Below are positions 54,801 through 62,287 of a stretch of 64,000 nucleotides of DNA, one piece after another. Position 1 is the first letter of the stretch. The number at the start of each line of letters is the position of its first letter. A model generated the notes under the pieces. The model saw only the letters and a program-made list of their open reading frames with translations, was not told where the DNA came from and did not search any database. The stretch spans positions 1 to 64,000 of the forward strand of contig NZ_JAVJSQ010000014.1 of the NCBI RefSeq assembly GCF_040219335.1. The letters are read 5' to 3'. The stretch comes from Gimesia sp. GTDB taxonomy: Bacteria > Planctomycetota > Planctomycetia > Planctomycetales > Planctomycetaceae. The translations under genes were made by a program, and so were the position numbers.

Positions 54801-56848
54801 TCGATTAATTGAAACTGCAGATCGGTTCCCACACTTTCCGGCAGAGCGACCATCAGAGACCGGAAACTCCCGCGTTCGACATTGAGAGTTGCCTCATAGT
54901 GTGAGAAGAGCGTAGTCTGGTCGAGCCGGACATACTGCAGATGATGTGCGGCCATCTGCAAAGGTTTTCGGGAAACAGTCAGGCTGCCTGAATAGCTGTT
55001 GTCCTGATATTGATAACCGAACCGCATGTTGGGAATACTATCCTGCATCGGTTCCAGGCCGGTCAGTTCACTGGGAACCAGATCCCAGTCATTCTCCGCA
55101 TTGATGACCAGCGTTCCCTCCAGGATTTTGGCCTGGGGCAATTCAATTTGAGGCAAGTTGAGTAGCTGGCCTTCTGTTTCAGGGGGCCAGTTCTCCAGAT
55201 CGCGATGTGCGGTAATAATCACACGTGCTTCCTGGTTCGCCGGCAGTGCATCCGGGAAAGGAAGGCGTATCTGTTTGGCACCCGCTTCACGAGAGGATTC
55301 TTTCCAGTCGATTGGCTGATCTTTAAAAGTCGCTCCCAGAATGGTCCACTCGGCAGGCAGGTTTGCTTCAAACTCAAACATGGGAGCAAACAGGCTTTCC
55401 ACCGTGGTCACCAGGCGAAGATCCATTCCCTGTTCATTGATGTTGATCACGGTAGATGCTGCCATCTGCACCTCGGAACGTTTTTCCTGCGTGATCAGTG
55501 AAATACGAAAATCTTCCTGCCAGAAATCAAAATCCAGGCCCGGCCCCGTAGTCTGTCGCACGGGAGTTCTTTGACGTGTCGCCTGTGCAGTCTGGGCTTT
55601 CCGTCTGACATTTCGCGTTCTCTCGACCTGGAGCCGAACTCCTGGCGGGTAGCGGATCAGAATGGATCCGACGTGGGAGTTGACCTTTTCAATGAATAAA
55701 TCGGGGACATTCCAGTCTTCATCCGTTTCCGTAGTCATGACGCCCCGGCAGATGATCTGTCGTTCGCCCTCGATCGGTTGCCGATAATTCAATGTGATTT
55801 CTGTTCGGTTACGATCCCGCATGCTGTCATTCAACGTCCAGGATTCCAGCCCCGTTGATTCCACACTGACAATTTCCAGGGACTGGGGCACACTCAGAAT
55901 CACCCGATCCAGCGACTGTCCGTAGATATTGAGCGTGGTCTGCGCCTGCCAGGCGACTTTACCGGGACTGACAGAAACACCAATCCCACTCTGTGCGAAA
56001 ATCAGAGAATCGTTGGTCTGCTGCTGTGACTGCTCGGTAATTTTAATGCTGACCTTACCATCTCCCCCCACCGGGAACTCATAAGCGGCCTGTTCTCCCT
56101 CCTGGGAAGTGGATTTCACCTTCAATTCGTTAACCACCAGATGCCGATCAGTGGGAACTTTCATTTTGAACTGACTGGGCACACCGGGCAGTAACTGAAA
56201 CTGGGAGACCTGATCACTGCCAACCGTATTTAGAGGAGCTGAAAGCTGCAGTTCCAGTTGATGTTCCCCTGCCCCCTTGCTGAATAGCTGCAGTTGCGAA
56301 TTCTTTCCGGACTGCCGGGCGAGCATGGCAGGCTTCCCGTCCAGTTCGGCCGATTCCAATGCCAGTCCCTGCAGAGGCAATTCGACAGCCGTCAGTTGTT
56401 GAGGAAACTGGCGAATCGAAATGCGGGCCTTAATGACTAGTTGCCGATCTGAGAGAGTCGCCTCGTAGACAGCACCATAGATAACAGATCGTGCATCAGG
56501 CAGTCCGGTCCCTCCGATATTGGCTTCCGCCTGTTCTTTGAGCGACTCATACTGCGCACGCGGCAACAGCACACCGCTGCGGTCACGCGACATTAAAGCG
56601 TCCAGTTGATCCAGGGGCAGATAGACGGCTGTCTCTGGCCAATGAGGCGGCTTCGGTGCGGGCATCGACTGTTTTTGTTTGACAGCCACTTTTTTACTGT
56701 TCGTTTTCTGGGCGGGGAGTTCCCCAGTAAACCACGTCGAGAGGCATCCCAGGCAGACTGTGATCGCCAGTGAAAGATTCAGAAATTGGCGTATTTCAGA
56801 CACACCAGTAACAGCAGGTGCGGATATCGTTTTTGATTTTATATTCAT
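48812..56848 (-). CDS. Giant envelope protein: two fused copies of a five-unit beta module
   Basis: This protein of about 2678 residues starts with a signal-like helix. Copy A (about 74-1200) and copy B (about 1340-2678) share one order of elements. First comes a head (VYLPLDQLDALM in A, RIFLPQDEFRKLW in B), then five units patterned LP...S...W. The fifth unit is LQVTLPEGAELLSAQIGG in A and LAVMLPERSQVLSAFVKG in B. A W/P-D element follows (AWTILYPQDTF in A, KWTVYVPDDYS in B), then a Gly-Pro element and membrane helices. Between the copies lie helices resembling a pseudopilin segment and a signal-peptide-like stretch (TTLLLLGFCLGAPVNGVAQT, about 1290-1313). B has a Gln-rich coil at about 2290-2500. 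ATG at 56848 follows GAGG; an ATG 4 codons earlier is possible. No named family is recognised, and the envelope role is inferred. Confidence 0.8.
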   Translation of the reverse strand: MNIKSKTISAPAVTGVSEIRQFLNLSLAITVCLGCLSTWFTGELPAQKTNSKKVAVKQKQSMPAPKPPHWPETAVYLPLDQLDALMSRDRSGVLLPRAQYESLKEQAEANIGGTGLPDARSVIYGAVYEATLSDRQLVIKARISIRQFPQQLTAVELPLQGLALESAELDGKPAMLARQSGKNSQLQLFSKGAGEHQLELQLSAPLNTVGSDQVSQFQLLPGVPSQFKMKVPTDRHLVVNELKVKSTSQEGEQAAYEFPVGGDGKVSIKITEQSQQQTNDSLIFAQSGIGVSVSPGKVAWQAQTTLNIYGQSLDRVILSVPQSLEIVSVESTGLESWTLNDSMRDRNRTEITLNYRQPIEGERQIICRGVMTTETDEDWNVPDLFIEKVNSHVGSILIRYPPGVRLQVERTRNVRRKAQTAQATRQRTPVRQTTGPGLDFDFWQEDFRISLITQEKRSEVQMAASTVININEQGMDLRLVTTVESLFAPMFEFEANLPAEWTILGATFKDQPIDWKESSREAGAKQIRLPFPDALPANQEARVIITAHRDLENWPPETEGQLLNLPQIELPQAKILEGTLVINAENDWDLVPSELTGLEPMQDSIPNMRFGYQYQDNSYSGSLTVSRKPLQMAAHHLQYVRLDQTTLFSHYEATLNVERGSFRSLMVALPESVGTDLQFQLIDSAGRIIEQAAEEPQNGVRVWKLKMDRRLSGKQTLTVTVEQPRPEGEVVQIPQLQIMSADRQYGEVAFEAEGDQRLQIKATGVRGQALNSIDAAELPAPITYVPQERIVAAFRFVGAGHQIQVQETRFDQTAVPTAIAHHLQIQSVLGSAGEVQNEAALNFSAVGIQALQVTLPEGAELLSAQIGGTPVEVRQTGAAFMIPVTADSQTDGTHTLKLLYDANRGNVAWKDRLSAVPPRVAVVDGAGQIQPLQIMNQAWTILYPQDTFITDSTGDFVPDQPLGRPGMIERVRQHLSIVPIREMGGRVLAACFVLLIAVVSVYAYRRGGVNVVISLFGGFILLCIVIALMLPAVQQSREAARRSMSKNELKDIELRLHNAPQPTSSIEENADTSVPQTEAALGFEMKEQVDGLTRKLKEPTSQSEEMNRSGESKSRDGKAKFDRQAGGTQGKPASEIAGEDLIKEAEFPPAPAKALGGRLSVVAPLPAPEGYRSLEFQYYGEPHKSGLSLDVTLQALKINRRLFLIVMVGVLWLGWLMRSRTCLQRCLVLLLGIFLPITCSAFLPAGVQPILDGLFIGSLLVGLCWSVEWMIDKLGRECCRWNATADKKQATVTTLLLLGFCLGAPVNGVAQTREIPPVPRLPQNLVIPYETGTDPLDSQRIFLPQDEFRKLWNAAHPDEPIDQQAASEGTVSQALYATELKPGAETGQAVVHVKGRLVIHTVGSQPVTVALPLGKAAISSAQLDGKSATLLTHPEHKFASNKIVSQTMYSIVISQAGLHILDLELDLPAQQSGTAGSFKFDLLPVASGRLTLDLPNATSEVSITGTRSTYRKQATAGKSTLELPVDQGGQLQISWRQAEERGAIQGIVHCDTSLSAVVQDAGLRLHSLHQYQVRQGTINQALLKVPGDIRIQSVTGPDVGGWEMVGTGEDRRIKVFLRRDIKDGTRIKVEAFQSLSVGKQNRSLNLPQFVPETITNETGTIGVYAEPQFQIRPEKISGAIQIDTQKYVNPETASPVWKIAGHTLQPQWAYRFSRRPVETQFFLSRKQAEKQAIAEHGVLVSPRKLSISSRIRYQLKGIPESTFVLELPEAYLVLSVQAQGLDDWYVIEQNADDMRVLVLEFAELKTSLAEIVVDGVVPREGNQQQAEVMIPTPLAVASVRSDLAIWIDESLVARAPELEDWRAISSADLSPELKAQRPSLPQFAYRSSAELPEWIKLELTPAQPNVTANSLVMTTVGNVSVSHTVGIRWSIQGAATDVLSFTTPAWLGEHLDFRGDSIRQINKRVIGNEIIQWTIHLQNSVEGTYFITAETTQAPPVTGKIEIPEVRVMDTSIQVDSQTTELEIQQHYLMLLNHSWARLNLLNPESITTVDREEMPLTLDDSLANQAMTLARLQGNGKPPEYQIQQFQADQGAAAAVNLSQLTTVLAHDGSWKTHAEYRLRNRSRQFLAVMLPERSQVLSAFVKGVPTAPVLLKQVAGPTEKGAEKRSQKQAIYLLALPKTSAADLSFSVNLILVGRLESSLPQGRFNWQGQALDLEPPRIVTPAENAEYGIPVAQTKWTVYVPDDYSATPLLDNSRTNMSPVLAEAEYSQYQLSLTSVQKDVENLYSVYSGSKSDRVRKRVISNLKELGKQLDTDDDAQTRQQGQRIKQQISELQRKEQQRQAQQDKMLNDAVNTNGLSDFDSEDAFNSLVIGNNASLYKLNRAPAESSNGDGVASSNTASDLPKLKSFSIRNTAPKQAPGKKGIQQTTPADSRALRRQQSLQNANDFAMPQQELQQQQAMPGQSSTPQGPGMAGGFGGGTNQNPEQVIKDWKARFDKRDARNEAITNSKEKNVWNQLNDVEEALADTYSNDMKFGRDAKELGELTIRKGQVSQQAGWTQAGGISLKFDIPLKGHKLEFTKVNGHPKLALKVRPENTFAFGSALVWTIFWAGMLIFLILIVTRYGDSIVLRKWGGIIVSLVGLIGWLFLSDWLGNFALVCFLLGAIWLSAQRMKPTA
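53690..53775 (-). other. Pseudopilin-like helix inside the giant protein
   Basis: Residues about 1020-1050 of the giant protein read IALMLPAVQQSREAARRS, then KNELKDIELRLHN. This closely resembles the start of planctomycete DUF1559 pseudopilin-like proteins, usually written ALLLPAVQQAREAARR then KNNLKQIGLALHN. It is not at an N-terminus here and has no type IV prepilin cleavage site ahead of it. Confidence 0.6.
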
Positions 56849-56932
56849 GGCGAACCTCATGCAGTTAGTCGCTCACAGTCGGATTTGATTCAACTCTCGG
56901 TGAATCCGTTTTGGTAGTTTCAGACTTATCTG

Positions 56933-59900
56933 CTATTTCTCGTCAGTCTGGTCATCCTGGAAATCATCGAAGACACCGGGAGGCGGAATTACTGCCACTG
57001 ATTTGTCGGCAAGGTCCAGCTGTGAATCGTCAGCTTTATGATCAGCGATACCTACGGAGCGGAGTGCTGCGATCGAATACAGAATCCAGATTGCAAACAG
57101 AGCCAGAATTCCGTATCGGGCCGCGTAGAGGCCATGCAGAATTTTGTCTGCATTGGTCAGACTGAACATGGCTAACAGAAACCCGAGAACAATCAGCACC
57201 GTAACTTTGTTTTCCCAGGGGGTCTTGCGCATGACGACGGCAATCACAACCAGAGCAATTCCCAGAACCCAGCTGTAGAGGGAGAGTTTCCACCAGGAGA
57301 CTTCAATCTCCGGACTGCCCCCCAGGCGGGTGAAGCTGTAAGCACGGCCCTCTGTCGGAAAATCGATCAGTGATCCAGCTGAAACGCCGATCCAGGAATC
57401 GAAAAAGGATGCGTCTGCATCAATCCCACCCCGCTTAGGAATCACGCCGGCCAGATGAGGTTCGAACTCCGATTTAAAATCATCAGAGGAACGAACCAGA
57501 GCATAGTCATCCGGCACCCAGATCACGGTTTTCAACTGTTGTACTACTACATTCGCAGCCTGCACACCTCCCAGTCGAGGTAACGGCAATCCCAGCTTAC
57601 CGCCGGGCGAGTCAGTGATGCGTGGCACGGCCTTCGTAAACATCAGGCTGACGAGGAATGACTCATCTGATGCCTGATCGCGAGAGACATTCACGAAGTA
57701 GCTGGTCCAGCCTTCTTCGCTCTCGCTGTCATCTGCTTTTTCCAGCGGAACCGGCTGACCGGCAACAGTGATACTTAAAGGCTCGATGCCCTCGGGCAAA
57801 GCGACTTTCAACTGTTGACGCTCGCTGGACTTCATCAGATAGCGACAACGATACGTGGAACGTCCTTCTTTACTGACCACAATTTCCACCAAGGACTTCA
57901 GTACGATTGTCTCTACGACTTCCTGGATCTTATGGCGCGTGGAAGCGAGGTCGAGCATGACCGGCTGGCTGAAATAGCGATAAGCGAGAAAACCATCCCG
58001 CGGTAGTAATGTCAGCTCTCTCAGGTCGATCGGCTCCAGTTGATCTGACAACTCAGCGGTAGTTACCGAGAGGGTCTTGGACTTGCTGACAGCGATTTCA
58101 CCATACACGCGTGCGAGTGGTACGTTTCGCGAGCGTGGCTGGTCATCGGTTTTCTCCAACCCCAGCACTTTTAATGGTTGTAAGGCAATCTGCTTCAGGG
58201 CTATATCGCCAGAGGGATCCTCGGCTGCTTTCTCTGATTCTTCAGTTTTCTCCTGCCCAGCGTCTTCGTTTTCTTTCGCTTCTTTTTCTCCTTCAGCCGC
58301 CGGTTTCTTTACTTCAGGAGCTTTTGCGACTGCCTGCAGGCCTGGTGTGATATCATAACGAACTTCCAGCGTGTAAGGTCCCTGCACATTCCGCTGTGTG
58401 ATGATCGTCCAGGTCACCCAGCCATCAACGGCCTGCTCGGCCCGGCTTTTCTGTTTGATGGAGGGAGCGGGTGCCGGCGAAAGCGATCTGATTTGAACCA
58501 GGTCCGCGATTGCCTCCGGAACAGCGAACCGAAACGTGTCGACGCCAGCGTACTGAACCTGGTAATTGATGCGGCTGGTTACCTCTGCAATCTGTTCTTT
58601 GACATTGATGGAGGTGGCGACATCAGCCACCAGTCGTGTCGGTTTGATCTGAATCTCAACCGGAATCACCACGGGACGCCGGTTGTATTCCCATACCGAA
58701 GCCAACGCCAGCCGAGTTGACAGTCGCTGCTGGGGGCTGTTGGCCGGCTGGGCACCAACCACATCCGGGTTACTGATAATCAGCTCCATCGATTCCGGTG
58801 CATACAGGGCAATCTGACCTGTCTCACGTTCGACGTCGGTCGCTTCCAGAATGGGAATATTGACCGTTCCGGAAAGGTCATCCTGAGCCAGATTCCGATG
58901 CCCGCGAACCTGCAGTTTCAGTTTTCCTTGAAATTTCTGTTGCAGGGATACCGTCAGCAGATGGGACTCTTTGTCGAAGTTGTATTCTTTCAACCCGGAA
59001 ACATTCACGGAATCGATCTCCAGATCTTCGGGCACTTTCAACTGGAAGGAAAAGATTCCGGCCCGCTGGATATCATAATTGAGCTGCGCTGTGACTTTGA
59101 TTTCGTCTTCACCGAAATAGCAGTCCGTCTGTTGCGCAACGAAGATTCGGGGTTCGAGGGGCTGCACACGGATCTGCAACGTTGCCGAGGGATTGAAAAA
59201 GCGATAGTAGACAGCTCCGAGTCGGCGGATGTTCTCCGGGATACCATTAGCTTCGCTGCGGGTCACACCTTCAAAATTCGTGACGGTGAAGGTCATGGTC
59301 TCACCCGCGTCGATGGCAATCTGGCCGCTTTCCCGGATGACGTCCAGGGCATGAATTCCGTGCGTCGCGGAATCGGAGAGTCCCAGGATCTCAAACGGCT
59401 CTTCGGGAATTTCTTTTTCAGTATGCACTTCGATCTGTGCGTCGTCCTGTAACTGATTCAGAAATTCAACCTGTATCACCTGACGTCCATCGCCCTTTTC
59501 AACTTTCCAGCTCTTGATTTTTGTATTGGCTGATGAGAGATCCAGAATTCGGTCATTGAGGGGAACCGCGATGCGTGCCGATTTCATGTCCCCCCGCAGG
59601 ACATCGTATTTTAAAGTCGCCTGGGTATGTACCAGTCCATCACGAATGAAAACCAGAGTAGAGTTCTCGACACTGGCCAGCAGGTCCATCTCCGGCTTGC
59701 TGCTTTCCCGGGGATACCAGAGCACACTGATCTGATTGGTGGCTCCGACAGTCGATTTCACAACGGTCGATTTCTCAACGGTCGATTTCTCAGCTGACTT
59801 CGCGGGCAGGCGGACCAGTTGCGGATTGATTTTGACAGTCTGATCCGGTTCGGGAATCGTGAGATCCAGGGTGGTGATGCCTACTGTCGGGCAGGCAAAC

Positions 59901-60493
59901 TGAAACTGATGTCCTTCCGGCGAATTTTTCACCCGCGTTAACAGTTCAATCTGAACCTGGTGTTCGCCTTTTTCGGACAGGAGCAGCGCGTACTGCCCCG
60001 GCCCGGTGCCGCGCAGAAAGACCTTTGATTTTTCTGAAGTGACTTTACCAATGGCGGCATCACCAAACTGCAGGGGCAGCTCGACCCAGGGATCACCCAT
60101 CACCTGAACGGTCAGATTACATTGGATCCGGGCGACATTCTCTTCGATCGTGGCCGTGTAAGACGAGCTCGTCACCACAGCTTTGACAGGAAACTGAATC
60201 TTCCCGTCCGTCCCCAGTCCCGCTGACTGCGACCAGAGTTTCAGATACTCGACATACGGCATGAAAACCGTTGCATCCGATTTCTGGAATACGTCCTTGA
60301 TATTCTTGAAAGGGATATAGATCAGGCGATCCCAGTCATCCTGTTCTTTCCCTGATGAATCAGCCTCGCCAGCGGCAGGTTTCTCTGCTTCGACTTTGGC
60401 TTGAGCGAGTGCCGGGCGGGACACTCCTCCTAGTAATGTGCATGCCAGACAGATCAGAAGAACGAAACGAGGAGTGCATCTCAGACAGCGCAT
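56933..60493 (-). CDS. Large envelope protein: single copy of the five-unit beta module
   Basis: This 1186-residue protein has a signal peptide (RCTPRFVLLICLACTLLGGV, cut near ALA-QAK). The head (IYIPFKNIKDVFQKS) and the five LP...S...W units come in the same order as in the next gene: PWVELPLQFGDAAIG, IAVPLNDRILDLSS, FSFQLKVPEDLEIDSVNVSG, FRFAVPEAIADLVQIRSL and VALPEGIEPLSITVAGQP. The element VIWVPDDYALV (about 986-1000), the Gly-Pro element SFTRLGGSPEIEV (about 1050), four or so membrane helices and an acidic tail follow. A Lys/Glu-rich insert lies at about 715-760. ATG at 60493 follows AAGGTGGG. It lies 84 bases upstream of the giant gene and is probably in one unit with it. Confidence 0.8.
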   Translation of the reverse strand: MRCLRCTPRFVLLICLACTLLGGVSRPALAQAKVEAEKPAAGEADSSGKEQDDWDRLIYIPFKNIKDVFQKSDATVFMPYVEYLKLWSQSAGLGTDGKIQFPVKAVVTSSSYTATIEENVARIQCNLTVQVMGDPWVELPLQFGDAAIGKVTSEKSKVFLRGTGPGQYALLLSEKGEHQVQIELLTRVKNSPEGHQFQFACPTVGITTLDLTIPEPDQTVKINPQLVRLPAKSAEKSTVEKSTVVKSTVGATNQISVLWYPRESSKPEMDLLASVENSTLVFIRDGLVHTQATLKYDVLRGDMKSARIAVPLNDRILDLSSANTKIKSWKVEKGDGRQVIQVEFLNQLQDDAQIEVHTEKEIPEEPFEILGLSDSATHGIHALDVIRESGQIAIDAGETMTFTVTNFEGVTRSEANGIPENIRRLGAVYYRFFNPSATLQIRVQPLEPRIFVAQQTDCYFGEDEIKVTAQLNYDIQRAGIFSFQLKVPEDLEIDSVNVSGLKEYNFDKESHLLTVSLQQKFQGKLKLQVRGHRNLAQDDLSGTVNIPILEATDVERETGQIALYAPESMELIISNPDVVGAQPANSPQQRLSTRLALASVWEYNRRPVVIPVEIQIKPTRLVADVATSINVKEQIAEVTSRINYQVQYAGVDTFRFAVPEAIADLVQIRSLSPAPAPSIKQKSRAEQAVDGWVTWTIITQRNVQGPYTLEVRYDITPGLQAVAKAPEVKKPAAEGEKEAKENEDAGQEKTEESEKAAEDPSGDIALKQIALQPLKVLGLEKTDDQPRSRNVPLARVYGEIAVSKSKTLSVTTAELSDQLEPIDLRELTLLPRDGFLAYRYFSQPVMLDLASTRHKIQEVVETIVLKSLVEIVVSKEGRSTYRCRYLMKSSERQQLKVALPEGIEPLSITVAGQPVPLEKADDSESEEGWTSYFVNVSRDQASDESFLVSLMFTKAVPRITDSPGGKLGLPLPRLGGVQAANVVVQQLKTVIWVPDDYALVRSSDDFKSEFEPHLAGVIPKRGGIDADASFFDSWIGVSAGSLIDFPTEGRAYSFTRLGGSPEIEVSWWKLSLYSWVLGIALVVIAVVMRKTPWENKVTVLIVLGFLLAMFSLTNADKILHGLYAARYGILALFAIWILYSIAALRSVGIADHKADDSQLDLADKSVAVIPPPGVFDDFQDDQTDEK
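59751..59795 (-). repeat. Three 15-bp tandem repeats inside the envelope gene
   Basis: GTCGATTTC-based units of 15 bases repeat three times, encoding KSTV-type pentapeptides (EKSTVEKSTVVKSTV) in a linker of the protein. It is in frame and probably a local slippage expansion. Confidence 0.7.
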
Positions 60494-60875
60494 GTAACCC
60501 ACCTTTTGTACATTACTCAGTACCCTGGCATCTGTAGAGAATGGACAGCAAACAGGGTAATCGCGTAAAAAGCGTCAAATTCAGAGTTTATAGAATTAAG
60601 TATAGTTTTTTTGGCTCATTCACTGGAAGATTGGACGTCTGTGAGAGATGCGAAATTGCGAAAAAATTAAAAAATTTCACAAAATGCTCGATTAAGGGAA
60701 GAGAGTCTGCTTTCAACTTTTTCCAGTCCGTTAACAGGACGTTTAGATCTGGGAGTCCCGACCAGCTTCCCCACCTGCTTGCTTCCACTGTCAGTACTGT
60801 TTAAGTTCAATAGCTGCTCTTAACGAAACATCTGAGCTAATGCGTTCTAATCAACTCGCTTCAGGAAACAGCCAC
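60494..60875. other. Divergent AT-rich intergenic region
   Basis: About 382 bases include an A/T-rich run at about 60650-60690. No gene is seen, and no promoter pair was good enough to name. If the ceramidase-like gene starts at ATG 60840, the region is 36 bases shorter. Confidence 0.4.
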
Positions 60876-62258
60876 ATGCAGTGCCGACACCGAATCTCCT
60901 CGACATCTTTACTCATCCTGGCCGTTTCTCTTAGCGTGCGATCTCTGTTCGCCGGCGATCTGCAAATTGTTCCTTTCAATCAGGATGTCACTCCTGAGTT
61001 GGGACAGCCTGTGGCATATGCTCCAGCGCGGAAAATTGTGACGCCCCTATATGCCCGGGGAGTGGTCCTGCTCTCTGATGAAGCGCCGGTCGTTCTGTGT
61101 GCCGTGGATGCGATTGGCATTGGAAACGAAGGCTACGATACCTGGCGTGAAAAGCTGGCTGAAGCTGCCGGAACCACACCGGAGCGGGTTGCCGTTCATT
61201 CCCTGCATCAACACGACGCCCCCCGGATCGATTTTGCCACCGGTCGTATCCTGGAGAACGAGGGACTGGGAGGCTTGAAATACGACAATGCCTACGGTCT
61301 GCAGTACATCCAGAAAGTGGCGAGTGCCATTCGTACGGGTTTAAAACAACCACAAAAGGTAACACATCTGGGTATTGGCAAAGCAAAAGTCAACAAGGTG
61401 GCATCGAATCGCAGACTGCTGGGCGATGATGGCAAAGTGCGACTGATGCGCTGGAGCAAGTCAAAAGCCCCTGAAGCGATAAATGCACCGGAAGGAGTGA
61501 TTGATCCCTACCTGCGTTCAATCTGTTTCTGGAACGGTGAGAAACCGATCGCTGTTCTGAACTACTATGCGACGCATCCCCAAAGCTATTACGGTCAGGG
61601 AGATGTCAATTATGAATTTGTCGGCATGGCCCGGGAGGCACGCAATGAGGCATTACCAGGTACACTCAACGTTTACTTCAACGGCGCTGCAGGCAATATT
61701 GCCGCCGGCAAGTACAACAATGGCGAGCCTGAAATGCGTCCAGTTCTCGCACAGCGAATTGAGAAAGCCATGCAGCTGGCATTTGAGACTCAACAGAAAG
61801 TTGCTGTGAATCCCGAGGACCTGCACTGGAAGACCGAAATGACAGCGCTACCCGTCGCGTCACACCTGGATCCTGAACAGCTCAAGTCAATCATCGAGGA
61901 CGCAAGTAAAACTCCGCGCGAACGAGCCTCGGCTGCATTCAACCTGGTCTGGTACCAGCGGGCCAGCCAGGGACATCAGATTCCCATCACCTGCCTGCAC
62001 CTCAAATCAGCTTCGATCCTGCATCTGCCGGGTGAACTGTTCATCGAATATCAGCTGAAAGCACAGGAACTGGCTCCCGGCCGAACGGTCTGCCTGGCGG
62101 CCTACGGTGACTATGGTCCGGGCTACATCTGCACCGAAATCGCTTACAGCCAGGGAGGCTATGAGTCGAGCCCCCGCGCCAGCCGGGTTGCACCACAAGT
62201 CGAAACGGTATTAAATACCGTGATCGAAAAACTGCTCAAGTCGGCACCGGAGCAGTAA
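60876..62258 (+). CDS. Neutral/alkaline non-lysosomal ceramidase-like secreted protein
   Basis: This protein of about 460 residues has a signal peptide (SSTSLLILAVSLSVRSLFAG). The neutral-ceramidase-type N-terminal domain follows: FNQDVTPELGQPVAYAPARK, GVVLLSDEAPVVLCAVDAIG, HSLHQHDAPRIDFATG (His-rich metal region) and NYYATHPQSYYGQGDVNYEF. NGAAGNIAAGKYN (Ser/Gly loop region) and GYICTEIAYSQGGYE come near the end. Similar proteins are common in planctomycetes and may act on other amides, so ceramide cleavage is inferred only. ATG at 60876 follows CAGGAAA; ATG at 60840 would add 12 residues. Confidence 0.75.
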   Translation: MQCRHRISSTSLLILAVSLSVRSLFAGDLQIVPFNQDVTPELGQPVAYAPARKIVTPLYARGVVLLSDEAPVVLCAVDAIGIGNEGYDTWREKLAEAAGTTPERVAVHSLHQHDAPRIDFATGRILENEGLGGLKYDNAYGLQYIQKVASAIRTGLKQPQKVTHLGIGKAKVNKVASNRRLLGDDGKVRLMRWSKSKAPEAINAPEGVIDPYLRSICFWNGEKPIAVLNYYATHPQSYYGQGDVNYEFVGMAREARNEALPGTLNVYFNGAAGNIAAGKYNNGEPEMRPVLAQRIEKAMQLAFETQQKVAVNPEDLHWKTEMTALPVASHLDPEQLKSIIEDASKTPRERASAAFNLVWYQRASQGHQIPITCLHLKSASILHLPGELFIEYQLKAQELAPGRTVCLAAYGDYGPGYICTEIAYSQGGYESSPRASRVAPQVETVLNTVIEKLLKSAPEQ

Positions 62259-62287
62259 GCTCACAACTCCGGTAGCCGGCTCCCTCT

